Source: an uncultured Myxococcales bacterium
GTDB lineage: Bacteria; Myxococcota_A; Polyangia; Polyangiales; Polyangiaceae
DNA: 64,000 nucleotides
Reading direction: 5' to 3'
NCBI GenBank assembly: GCA_937949945.1
Contig: CALFEQ010000154.1
Location: 1 to 64,000, forward strand
A model generated the notes under the pieces. The model did not search any database. It was not told the DNA's origin and worked only from the letters and a program-made list of their open reading frames with translations. This document shows, piece by piece, positions 15,824 through 24,564 of the stretch; within the stretch, counting starts at the first letter, position 1, and every line of letters begins with the position of its first letter. Position numbers and translations under genes: made by a program.

Positions 15824-18800
15824 TCAGAGGGCCGCGACGAACTCCCTGCCGAACTCGAGCGGGGTGGGGCGATCCGCGGGAGACCTCGCGGTCGCGGCGC
15901 GGAGCAGCTTCGCGATCGCCGCGGGGTACGCGCGCAGGCGCTCGGGATCCTCGAGCGGGTCCTGCTTCATGTGAGCGATGATGCGGTCGCGCGGGTTCTC
16001 GATGTCGTCGAAGAACGAGCGCCCCGTGGTCACGTTGTAGACCGTCCCCGCGAGGGCATAGACGTCCGAGCGCGGATCGAGCTCGACGGGATCGAGCACC
16101 TGCTCCGGGGCGATGTAGCCCGCGGTCCCGGCGACGAAGCGGCCGCCGACCTCCGGGGGCACGCGGATGGCGCGGACCATCCCGAAGTCGATGAGCACCG
16201 TCGACAGCGGCGGTGTGACGGCCGGATCGCGGTGCTTCTCCGGATCGAACTTCTCGCCGCCCTTCAGCGGTAGGCGGAGCCACAGGTTCGCCGGCTTGAT
16301 GTCGCGGTGCACGAGGCCGGCGCTGTGGAGCGCCGCGAGGCCGGCGCACGCCTCGAGGACGACGTTGCGGAGCTCGAAGAGCGTCATCAGGCGCGCGGCC
16401 GAGTACTGCTTCAGGTCGGCGCCGATGAGGTACTCGAGCACGAGGAACGGGACCGAGCCCGACACGCCGCGATCGATGATGCTCGCGACGTTCGGGTGGT
16501 AGAGGCCGGCGAGCGCCTTCGCCTCCTCGACGAACGACGCGAGGATCCCGGCGCGCTCCGTCTCGGACGCGTTCGCGAGGGCGTCGGCCTTCGGGATCTT
16601 GAGGACGAAGTAGCGGTCGGCGCCGGGCTTGCGCACGAGCCACACCGAGCCGACGCCTCCCTCGCCGAGGTTCTTCACGAGCTCGTAGCCCTCGATGACC
16701 TTCGCCTCCTCCTTCTTCGGCTTCGGGGGCGGAGGCGGCGTCCGGCGGATGGCCGCGGAGATGGCGACCTCGACGAGCGCGGACGTCACGGGTCCGAGCG
16801 ACGCGAACCAGACGTCGAGCATCGAGACGTCGCGCGCGCGGATGGCGCGCGCCACGAGCGCCGCGACGCGAGGCGCGTTCTCGGTGGCATGCCGCTCGAG
16901 GGAGTCGGCGGTGTTCGGCGTGCTCGGCGGGTGGAGCGCCTTGACCGGATCGGCGAGGGCGAACTGGAGCCGATCGGCCGCGAGCACGAGCTCGAGGCAC
17001 ATCGCCTCGAGGTTGTCCTTCCGTCCGGACGCCGTCGCGAAAGAGGCGAGCGCGCGCGACAGACCGACCAGTGCCTGCGTGAGCTCCGTGTCGACCGCAT
17101 GCAGCGCCTCGAGCGCAGGGAGCGCCTTCTCTCCCCATCGTCCGTCGGGCTCTCCCGACGAGACCGCCGTACGGAGGGCCTCGGCCTGCTCGCAGCATCG
17201 GACGAGCGCGGCCTTCTCGAGCATCGGGAGCGCGTTCGCGAGCTTCTGGAGCATCGCCGGCCGATCGATGACGAGCGCCCACCACGCCGCGAACGGCCCG
17301 AGCCAGCGGACGTCGTCGACCTCGCCGAGGGCCGTCCCGCGCGTGGTGTCGACGAGCCGCCAGAAGAGCATGCTGAGCGCCGCCTCGAGCGCCGGCGGCA
17401 GCTCGCGCGATCCGTCGGCGAGGCCCTCGAGCTTGCGCAGCCAGAGACACGTGTCGTGGGCCGTCGGCCCGCGCCCCGGCCCGAGCTCGGCGTCCTCTCC
17501 GCACGCGTCGAGCGCGTAGCCGCCGAGGCGGATCGCGAGCACCTCCAGCGAACGGTCGACCGGGACGTCTGCGCCTCCGTTCGCGCTCCGGCGCTCGCGG
17601 ATCAAATCGAGGATCTCGGCCGGTGTGCTCGCGATCGTCTTCCACGTCTCTTCGAGGTCCGGCGCCTCGATCGGCTCGCCCGACGGCCGCGTCGCGAGGA
17701 GCGGGCCCCAGAGCCGGAGCGCGAACGCACGCGCGAGCCCTTCGAGCGCGTTGATCGCCGCCGCGCGGTGGCGGAGGCTCCCGTCTCCGAGCGCGATGCG
17801 ACGCGCCTCGCGGAAGTTCACGGCGAGCGACACGGCGAAGCGCGCCGCGCGGGCGTCGGCCTCCTCGTCGTCGTACTGCGCCGCGATGCGTACGAGGTTC
17901 TCGAGGCCGAGCTCGAGGTCGAGCGGATCGCGCTCGGCGGCGTCGATCGCGTCGGTGACGGCGATGACCTCGATCCACCGGCGGGCTTCGTCGAGCGTGT
18001 CGGGGGTCGCGACGCGCGCCATCTCGCGAAGCGCGCGCATCGGCGCCTCGAGCTCGGCGCGCGTCGCGGACTCGTCGCGATGCGTCCCGCGTCGCCAGAG
18101 CGAAGCCAGACCTCGAGCGAGAGCGCGAGCCGCGATCGCGCCGCCGTCTCCGCGCAGGATGCGCCCCGCGAGCCGATCCCAGATGTCCTTCCGCTCGAAG
18201 AAGAGATACGGCGTCGCGGCAGCGACCGCGGCGAGGACCCACGCGTCCTCGGTCGGCGACTCGATGATGCTGACGAGCTGGTTGGCGAGGAACTTGAACC
18301 TCTCGGCGGGCAGCGCGCCGAACGCCGTCATCGCCCGCTGCCGGAGGACCTGCGACTCGCCGAGGACCCAGTCGAGGATCGTTCCCTCCATCTGCTCGAG
18401 CGCACCCGTCAGGCGCCCGAGCGCACGCGCGGCGTGGACCCAGACGAGCGGCTCCGGGTGGAGGAGGAGCGGCTGCAGCACCTGGAGGGTCCGACCGACG
18501 AGCTCCGGATCGGTCTCGGGCGGCAGACCGCGGACGCTCACCTCCAGACAGCGCGCCGCGAGCACGCGCCCGCGGAGCGCGCCGCGCGCCGGGCCGCGGA
18601 TCATCACCTCGAACGTCTCGGGAGTCCGCCAGAGCCAGCGAGCGAGACGCGGGACCTCGATGGCGCTCGCGCCGGCCTCCCAGATCAGGATCTCGAGCCG
18701 CGCGCGCGCCTCCGCGTTCTCGGGCATCGCGAGCGCCACGCCGTCTCCGAGGAGCGGCGCGCACGCGAGCGCGTCCTGCAGCGGCCCCTCGACGACACGA

Positions 18801-19153
18801 CCGCGCGCGAGCGCCGGCACCCGCTCGGCGAAGCGGGGCTTCGTCGCTGCGCTCTCGAGGAGGCGCGCCATCGCGACGTCGCGGCGCCACACGCTCGCGG
18901 AGAGCCACATGAACAGGATCTCGCCCGCGGGCTCGTCCCAGAGCGCCGAGAGGGCGCTCGGAGCGGTGATCGTGAGCGGCGGCAGCTCCTTGACGAGCAG
19001 GTCGGCCGCGGGGAGCTCACCCTCGAGCTTCGCGAGCGCTCCGGCGCGCCCGCCGACGCTCCACCGCCTCTTCAGGACGTCCGCGAGCTCGGGTCGTTGC
19101 TCGATGAGCGCCGTGAGCGTGGCGAACGCAGCCTGAACGTGGGCAGGGACCAT
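15824..19153 (-). CDS. Very large Ser/Thr protein kinase with HEAT-like N-terminus
   Basis: A 1109-residue protein. The first 800 residues are helical and Leu/Ala/Arg-rich with a repetitive helix-pair look suggestive of HEAT/ARM solenoid, but no motif is certain. A complete eukaryotic-type kinase domain follows at about residues 820-1090: glycine loop LGEGGVGSVW, Lys in FVLKIPKA, HRDIKPANL, DFG in VLIDFGM, and APEQ. The typical order is kinase first; a C-terminal kinase behind a large solenoid is uncommon. No membrane segment or signal peptide is seen. Start ATG 19153 is preferred to an earlier TTG. Activators and substrates are unknown; the solenoid could be a docking platform. Confidence 0.8.
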   Translation of the reverse strand: MVPAHVQAAFATLTALIEQRPELADVLKRRWSVGGRAGALAKLEGELPAADLLVKELPPLTITAPSALSALWDEPAGEILFMWLSASVWRRDVAMARLLESAATKPRFAERVPALARGRVVEGPLQDALACAPLLGDGVALAMPENAEARARLEILIWEAGASAIEVPRLARWLWRTPETFEVMIRGPARGALRGRVLAARCLEVSVRGLPPETDPELVGRTLQVLQPLLLHPEPLVWVHAARALGRLTGALEQMEGTILDWVLGESQVLRQRAMTAFGALPAERFKFLANQLVSIIESPTEDAWVLAAVAAATPYLFFERKDIWDRLAGRILRGDGGAIAARALARGLASLWRRGTHRDESATRAELEAPMRALREMARVATPDTLDEARRWIEVIAVTDAIDAAERDPLDLELGLENLVRIAAQYDDEEADARAARFAVSLAVNFREARRIALGDGSLRHRAAAINALEGLARAFALRLWGPLLATRPSGEPIEAPDLEETWKTIASTPAEILDLIRERRSANGGADVPVDRSLEVLAIRLGGYALDACGEDAELGPGRGPTAHDTCLWLRKLEGLADGSRELPPALEAALSMLFWRLVDTTRGTALGEVDDVRWLGPFAAWWALVIDRPAMLQKLANALPMLEKAALVRCCEQAEALRTAVSSGEPDGRWGEKALPALEALHAVDTELTQALVGLSRALASFATASGRKDNLEAMCLELVLAADRLQFALADPVKALHPPSTPNTADSLERHATENAPRVAALVARAIRARDVSMLDVWFASLGPVTSALVEVAISAAIRRTPPPPPKPKKEEAKVIEGYELVKNLGEGGVGSVWLVRKPGADRYFVLKIPKADALANASETERAGILASFVEEAKALAGLYHPNVASIIDRGVSGSVPFLVLEYLIGADLKQYSAARLMTLFELRNVVLEACAGLAALHSAGLVHRDIKPANLWLRLPLKGGEKFDPEKHRDPAVTPPLSTVLIDFGMVRAIRVPPEVGGRFVAGTAGYIAPEQVLDPVELDPRSDVYALAGTVYNVTTGRSFFDDIENPRDRIIAHMKQDPLEDPERLRAYPAAIAKLLRAATARSPADRPTPLEFGREFVAAL

Positions 19154-19592
19154 GCGCTTGTCACGAGCGTACCCCAAGACGGAAGCGTTTCGTTCGATTC
19201 CATTGGGGGGGACGGAGCGCCACGGAGAGCGGGGTTGACAGGGGTCGACGAGGAGCCGGACAGGGCGGAGCCACCCTTCGCCTCCCCTCTCGCGGCCTCC
19301 CCTCTCGCGCCGCCGTCGATGTCCGCCGCTGGCGCGCGCTCAGCCGTTGCGTGAAGCGTTGCAGATCGGTTGAGACGGTTGTCGCCCAGTTCGAGAAAGC
19401 ACCCGCGAACGACAAGCATCACCGAGGTCCATCGCCATCAGCTCGGCGAGAACGCTGACGCGCGGAAAGATCGCGTCTCGCTTCTCTCCTTCACTCCTGG
19501 TGCAACTCGCGAGCGCGACTCGACCTGATGCATCGAAGAAGCATGCGTGAAAGAAGCTCGCGGAAGCGGCAAAGCACCAGGTGAGCCGTGGT
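19154..19592. other. Divergent intergenic region, no gene seen
   Basis: About 440 bases between two outward-facing genes. It contains a short direct repeat CCTCCCCTCTCGCG (around 19283-19310) and a -10-like TACGCT on the minus strand at 19166-19171, 12 bases before the kinase start. Open frames here have no ribosome site and no family resemblance. Confidence 0.4.
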
Positions 19593-20606
19593 ATGAGTCA
19601 CGAGATGCCGCGAGGTCGCTCGCTTCGCAGGTTGCTCGGCGTCGCGCTCGTCGTGTCGTTCGCGATGGGGCCCGCGCTCGCGCACGCGCAGGACGAGTCG
19701 AAGCGTGCCGCCGCCCGCATCCTCGCGACCGACGGGCTCAAGGCCTTCGAAGAGGGGCGCTGGGAGGCCGCCATCGACCAGTTCATGCGCGCGGAAGCGC
19801 TCGTCCATGCGCCGCCGCACCTGCTCTACGTGGCGCGCTCCTTCGTGAAGCTCGGCAAGCTCGGAAAGGCGCAGGAGACGTACGAGAAGATCACGAGCGA
19901 AGAGCTCCCGCCGCGAGCTCCGAAGGCGTTCGTCGAAGCGAAGAAGGCGGCCACCGAGGAGAAAGCGGCGCTCGAGCCGCGCGTCCCCAAGCTGACCATC
20001 GTGGTCGAAGGCGGCGTCGCCGGCGAGACGGTGGTGACGCTCGACGGCGAGGAGGTCGCGCCGGAGCGGATCGGGGTCCCGCACCCTGCGGATCCCGGCA
20101 CACACGTGCTCGCCGCGAAGGCTCCGGGGTGGACGAGCGACTCCGTGAAGGTGACGCTCGCCGAGGGAGGATCGGAGACGGCCAAGATCGTGCTCGTGCC
20201 CGCGCCGACGTCGGCACCCGTGACCACCGCGCCCGACGCTCTTGGCCCGTCCGGTCGGCGGGGCGTGTCCGTGCCCACGTGGATCGCCCTGGGCGTGGGC
20301 GTCGCCGGTCTCGGCGCCGGCACGTTCTTCGTCCTCCGGAACCACGCGGCGCGCAGCGAGGCCGATTCGCTCTGCACGGGTGGGATCTGTCCGGCCGCGC
20401 GACGACCCGAGATCGAGTCCCTCGACCGAGAGGCGGACATGGCCTCCACGTTCGCGTGGATCGGCTACGGAGTGGGCGCGGCGGGGCTCCTCACGGGCGT
20501 GACGCTCCTCTTCGTCGATGGACCGCTGAGCTCGAAGCGCTCCGCGACGGCTAACATCCATCCGTGGGTCGGCGCCGGCGCTGCAGGGGTCACCGGGAGG
20601 TTCTGA
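19593..20606 (+). CDS. TPR-like secreted membrane protein
   Basis: A 337-residue protein with a signal peptide ending near ALAHAQ, a short helical repeat region (DGLKAFEEGRWEAAIDQF, then LLYVARSFVKLGKLGKAQETYEKI), which reads as TPR-like, a PEGA-like beta domain (VVTLDGEEV...GTHVLAAKAPGW), and two hydrophobic segments (WIALGVGVAGLGAGTFFVL and GYGVGAAGLLTGVTLLF). This build is typical of myxobacterial proteins beside protein kinases. The stop TGA (20604-20606) overlaps the ATG of the next gene as TGATG, so the two are translationally coupled and probably work together at the cell envelope. ATG 19593 is preferred; GTG 19581 and ATG 19605 are alternatives. Function is unknown. Confidence 0.75.
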   Translation: MSHEMPRGRSLRRLLGVALVVSFAMGPALAHAQDESKRAAARILATDGLKAFEEGRWEAAIDQFMRAEALVHAPPHLLYVARSFVKLGKLGKAQETYEKITSEELPPRAPKAFVEAKKAATEEKAALEPRVPKLTIVVEGGVAGETVVTLDGEEVAPERIGVPHPADPGTHVLAAKAPGWTSDSVKVTLAEGGSETAKIVLVPAPTSAPVTTAPDALGPSGRRGVSVPTWIALGVGVAGLGAGTFFVLRNHAARSEADSLCTGGICPAARRPEIESLDREADMASTFAWIGYGVGAAGLLTGVTLLFVDGPLSSKRSATANIHPWVGAGAAGVTGRF

Positions 20607-22342
20607 TGAAGCACACGGCCAAGCGCGTGTCCCTGTACTGCATCGTCTTCGGAAGCGCTGCGGTCGCGAGCTGTCGCGGTGCCGCGGAGCGTCTCTACGA
20701 CGACGAGATCGTGCGCCTCGACGGGAGCGTCCCTTCCGACATGAAGCCGGAGATCGACGACGACGGTGGGCTCGTCGGCCCGCTCGCCCCGTCGAAGATC
20801 GGCGGCACCGTGGCAGGCCTCATCGGGTCGGGGCTGTTGCTCCAGAACAACGGCGGCGACGACCTCCCCGTCGAGACCAGCGGCGCGTTCATGTTCCCCC
20901 TCACGGTGCCGCCCGGCGCGCCCTACGACGTGACGGTGAAGACGCAGCCGAGCGCGCCGACGCAGACGTGCACCGTCGAGAACGGCCAGGGCATCGCGCA
21001 GGGGACCGACGTCACGAACGTCCTCGTCACGTGCGTGACGAACACCTACAAGATCGGCGGCACGGTCACGGGCCTCTTGGGCAGCGGGCTCGTCCTCCAG
21101 AACAACGGAGGCAACGACCTGCCCATCACGGGAAACGGCGACTTCACCTTCGCCGTGCCCGTCGCGAGCGGCGCCAACTACAACGTGACGATCAAGACGC
21201 AGCCCACGAACCCGGCGCAGACGTGCTCCGTGAGCGGCGGCACGGGCACGGTCGTCACCGCCGACGTGACCAGCGTCGTCGTCAACTGCGGAACGAACAC
21301 CTATACCGTCGGCGGGACGATCAGCGGGCTCGCGGGCACGGTCGTGCTCCAGAACAACGGCGGCGACGACCGTGTCCTCACCGCCAACGGCAGCTTCGCG
21401 TTCTCGAAGCCGATCGCGAGCGGGACGCCCTACTCCGTCACCGTGAAGACACAGCCCGCCTACCCGCCGAGCAGCCAGACGTGCACCGTCTCGAACGGTA
21501 GCGGGACCATGGGCAACGCCAACGTCACGAACGTGACGGTCACGTGCGCTACGAACAAGTACACGATCGGCGGGACGGTCACCGGTCTCGCGGGTACCCT
21601 CGTCCTCCAGAACAACGGAACGAACAACCTCACGATCACGAACAACGGCCCGTTCACCTTCTCGACCGCGATCGCGAGCGGCTCCTCGTACGCGGTCACG
21701 GTCCTCACTCCGCCGTCCGGCCAGACGTGTCAGGTGACGAACGGCTCGGGTACCGTCCGCTCGGCCAACGTCACGAACGTCACCGTCGGTTGCAACACCC
21801 CCATCGTTCTGAGCGAGAACTTCGACGGCGTGACGGCGCCCCAGCTCCCCTCCGGCTGGTCGTCGACCGTCCTCCGTGGCAGCAGCACCGGCGCGCCACG
21901 GGCGCGGACGGTGACGAGTGACCCATTCTCTCCGCCGAACGCGGTCTGGCTCGACGACCACGACGCGCCCTCCGACATCGTCCTCGACTCGCCCGCCTTC
22001 ACCGTGACGACGACGTCGGCCACGCTCACCTTCAACCATCGATTCCGCTTCGAGCACCGTTATGACGGAGGCGTCCTCGAGATCTCGTTCGACGGCGGCT
22101 CGTTCCAGGACTTCCTCTCCGCCGGCGGGTCGTTCGTCTCCGGAGGGTACAACACGAGCCGCATCGATGCGTTCAACGGGCGCCGCGGCTGGAGCGGCGA
22201 CCAGTGGTCGGGGCTCACGACCGTCGCCGTGCTCCCCGCGAGCGCGGCGGGCAAGAGCGTGCGACTCCGCTGGCGCGTCATGAGCGACACGAGCGTCGGC
22301 GCTCGCGGCTGGTGGATCGACGACGTCGTCGTGGAGAACTGA
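20606..22342 (+). CDS. Four-repeat surface lipoprotein with C-terminal lectin-like domain
   Basis: A 578-residue lipoprotein (lipobox AVASC near residue 23). After an acidic linker come four repeats of about 80 residues, each opening with IGGTVxGLxG, running through LVLQNNGG and ending in TVxC; each repeat carries two cysteines placed for a disulfide. These look like beta-sandwich stalk modules. The last 180 residues (SENFDGVTAPQLPSGW onwards, ending WWIDDVVVEN) look like a concanavalin/MAM-type jelly-roll domain seen in secreted adhesins and proteases. ATG 20606 follows GGAGG and overlaps the upstream stop. A role in adhesion or surface binding is inference from architecture. Confidence 0.75.
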   Translation: MKHTAKRVSLYCIVFGSAAVASCRGAAERLYDDEIVRLDGSVPSDMKPEIDDDGGLVGPLAPSKIGGTVAGLIGSGLLLQNNGGDDLPVETSGAFMFPLTVPPGAPYDVTVKTQPSAPTQTCTVENGQGIAQGTDVTNVLVTCVTNTYKIGGTVTGLLGSGLVLQNNGGNDLPITGNGDFTFAVPVASGANYNVTIKTQPTNPAQTCSVSGGTGTVVTADVTSVVVNCGTNTYTVGGTISGLAGTVVLQNNGGDDRVLTANGSFAFSKPIASGTPYSVTVKTQPAYPPSSQTCTVSNGSGTMGNANVTNVTVTCATNKYTIGGTVTGLAGTLVLQNNGTNNLTITNNGPFTFSTAIASGSSYAVTVLTPPSGQTCQVTNGSGTVRSANVTNVTVGCNTPIVLSENFDGVTAPQLPSGWSSTVLRGSSTGAPRARTVTSDPFSPPNAVWLDDHDAPSDIVLDSPAFTVTTTSATLTFNHRFRFEHRYDGGVLEISFDGGSFQDFLSAGGSFVSGGYNTSRIDAFNGRRGWSGDQWSGLTTVAVLPASAAGKSVRLRWRVMSDTSVGARGWWIDDVVVEN

Positions 22343-22448
22343 CCTCGATGATGCTCGTCGTGCGCAGAGCCGAGATCGAGCAGCTACGACGACGCCGGAA
22401 CGCGTCGTTGTGCTCGCATCTGGTGACGACGGCGGCAATAATGGAGCC

Positions 22449-24014
22449 GTGAGCGACCTCCCTGACGCGACCCCGATCATCGCACCGGGTGCGCGCCTCG
22501 ATCGCTACCAGCTCTTGGCGCCCGTCGCCGAGGGCGGCATGGGGCAGGTCTGGCTCGCTCGACTGCTCGGCAAGCGTGGCTTCGAGAAGCTCGTCGCCAT
22601 CAAGGTGCCGAAGCTCTCCGGCGACGTTCACGTCCAGCAGATGCTCCTCGACGAGGCGCGGATCGCGTCCGGCATCGAGCACGCGAACGTCACCCAGATC
22701 ATCGAGCTCGGAGAGCAAGGGGACGTCCTTTACATCGTCATGGAGTGGGTGGACGGCGACTCGCTCTCCACCCTCCTTCGCATCCTCGACAAGAAGAGGC
22801 TTCCCTTCCCGCCGGCCCTCGCGCTGCGCATCGTGGCCGACACGTGCGCAGGCGCGCACGCCGCGCACGAGCTCAAAGGCCCGGACGGCAAGACGCTGGA
22901 GGTCGTCCATCGCGACATCTCCCCGCAGAACATGCTCATCACGCGGGCCGGGATCGTGAAGCTCATCGACTTCGGGATCGCGAAGGCACGTTCCCGACTG
23001 GCCGGAGACACGACCGAAGGCATCCTCAAAGGCAAGATCAAGTACATGGCGCCCGAGCAGGCGCTCGGAAAGCGCGTCGATCGGCGCGCCGACATCTTCA
23101 GCCTCGGCGCCGTCCTCTATCGCATCCTCGGCGGCCGCCCGCCCTACGAGAGCGACAACGAGGTCGCCACGCTCCACCGCCTCATCGCAGGAGAGCCGCC
23201 GCCGCCGCTCCCTCCGAGCGTGCCGGCCGCCATCGCCGACATCGTGTACCGAGCGCTCGCCCCGTCGCCCGACGCTCGCTTCCAGACCGCGGCGGAGATG
23301 CAGCAGGCGATCCTCAAGGTGATGGCGCAGTGCGAGCTCGTCGCGGAGCCCCCCGACGTCGCCGCCTTCGTCGCCGAGCACCTCGCCGATCGACAGCAGA
23401 AGCGCGCGCAAGCGATCGAGGCCGCGCTGAAGGCCGCCGCCCATCAGGAGCCGATCGAGGTCTCCTGGCCGGTGTCGCTGAACACCTCGCGGAGCCGTAC
23501 GGCCGCGAGCGGCGGCTACTCACGGAGCTACGCCACGCCGGCATCGAACGCCGACGCCTCGAACGGACGCGCGGGGCCGCTCGTGATCGACGAGGCTCGC
23601 CCCGCTCCTTCGCGATCCCTTCGCCGTCTCGCCTCCGTCGCGTTGGCCCTCGGCGCGGTCGGCGCGATCCTCATCGGCATCGTCGCGTTCGGCGGCGCGG
23701 CGCGCTCGAAGGCGGCCACCTCCGAGAGCACGACCTCGATGACGCCGGTCGTCGAAGCCGACGCGGCCGCCGATCCCGAGCCGGTGACCTCCGCCGAGGT
23801 CGACCCGGCGCCGGCCACCGATCCCGACGCCGTCGCCGAAGACACGCCCGAGGCGACGACGTCCGAGGCGACGACGTCCGATTCGGCGAAGCCCGATGCG
23901 TCGACGAAGACCGTGACGAAGACGACGTCGCCGCGCCAGGCCAGCAAGCCCGGCCGCACCACGCGACCGGCCACGCGGCAACCCAAGAAGCCGAAGCCCG
24001 ACTTCGGCTACTGA
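22449..24014 (+). CDS. Membrane-anchored Ser/Thr protein kinase
   Basis: A 521-residue kinase of the Hanks type. Kinase domain at about residues 20-300: VAEGGMGQVW glycine loop, VAIKVPK, HRDISPQN (the S in place of the usual K is typical of myxobacterial kinases), LIDFGIAKA, and MAPEQ. A Ser/Thr-rich linker leads to one transmembrane segment at about 392-415, then a Pro/Thr/Asp-rich, low-complexity extracytoplasmic tail ending in a basic stretch with PKPDFGY. The start is chosen as GTG 22449 with GGAG just before it; GTG 22410 is possible. The gene stands 12 bases ahead of the ChaC gene on the same strand, so co-transcription is likely. Confidence 0.85.
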   Translation: MSDLPDATPIIAPGARLDRYQLLAPVAEGGMGQVWLARLLGKRGFEKLVAIKVPKLSGDVHVQQMLLDEARIASGIEHANVTQIIELGEQGDVLYIVMEWVDGDSLSTLLRILDKKRLPFPPALALRIVADTCAGAHAAHELKGPDGKTLEVVHRDISPQNMLITRAGIVKLIDFGIAKARSRLAGDTTEGILKGKIKYMAPEQALGKRVDRRADIFSLGAVLYRILGGRPPYESDNEVATLHRLIAGEPPPPLPPSVPAAIADIVYRALAPSPDARFQTAAEMQQAILKVMAQCELVAEPPDVAAFVAEHLADRQQKRAQAIEAALKAAAHQEPIEVSWPVSLNTSRSRTAASGGYSRSYATPASNADASNGRAGPLVIDEARPAPSRSLRRLASVALALGAVGAILIGIVAFGGAARSKAATSESTTSMTPVVEADAAADPEPVTSAEVDPAPATDPDAVAEDTPEATTSEATTSDSAKPDASTKTVTKTTSPRQASKPGRTTRPATRQPKKPKPDFGY

Positions 24015-24026
24015 GCGCCTCCCCCG

Positions 24027-24557
24027 ATGTGGATCTTCGGATACGGCTCGATCATCTTCCGGCCGTCGTTTCCCTTCCTCGAGAAGCGTCGCGCGTTCGC
24101 GGCGGGTTGGGTGAGGCGCTTCTGGCAGGGATCGCCCGATCACCGTGGCGTGCCGGAGGCCCCCGGACGCGTCGTGACGCTCGTGCCCGAGGACGGCGCG
24201 GTCTGCGGCGGCCTCGCGTACCGCATCGATCCCCGCGAGGCGGACGCCATCCTCGCGGCGCTCGACACGCGCGAGCAGGCCGGGTTCACGCGACGCACGT
24301 TGCCGTTGCTCGATGCACCCGACGCCGCTCGCCCCTTCGCCGAGGGCATCACGTGGGTGGCCGACGCCGCGAACCCGCATTTCCTCGGCCCCCTGCCCGA
24401 GCGCGAGATCGCCGACGTCATCCGGCGGCGCCGCGGCCCGAGCGGGCCAAACGCCGAGTACGCGCTCCGCCTCGCCGAGGCGCTCCGCGAGCTCGGCGTG
24501 ACCGATCCGCACGTCGAGGCGATCGCGAGCTGGCTCGAAGAGCCCGAGCGTCCCTGA
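24027..24557 (+). CDS. chaC: Gamma-glutamylcyclotransferase, ChaC type
   Basis: A 176-residue ChaC-family enzyme that splits glutathione into 5-oxoproline and Cys-Gly in the cytoplasm. The dinucleotide-like YGSI motif lies at the N-terminus (IFGYGSIIF), QGSPDHRG and PGRVVTL follow, and the catalytic Glu is in LDTREQAGF. Length is slightly short of the usual 200 or so. It follows the kinase by 12 bases. A gamma-glutamyltransferase, a second glutathione-degrading enzyme, lies at 29700-31508. Confidence 0.9.
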   Translation: MWIFGYGSIIFRPSFPFLEKRRAFAAGWVRRFWQGSPDHRGVPEAPGRVVTLVPEDGAVCGGLAYRIDPREADAILAALDTREQAGFTRRTLPLLDAPDAARPFAEGITWVADAANPHFLGPLPEREIADVIRRRRGPSGPNAEYALRLAEALRELGVTDPHVEAIASWLEEPERP

Positions 24558-24564
24558 CCCGGGC

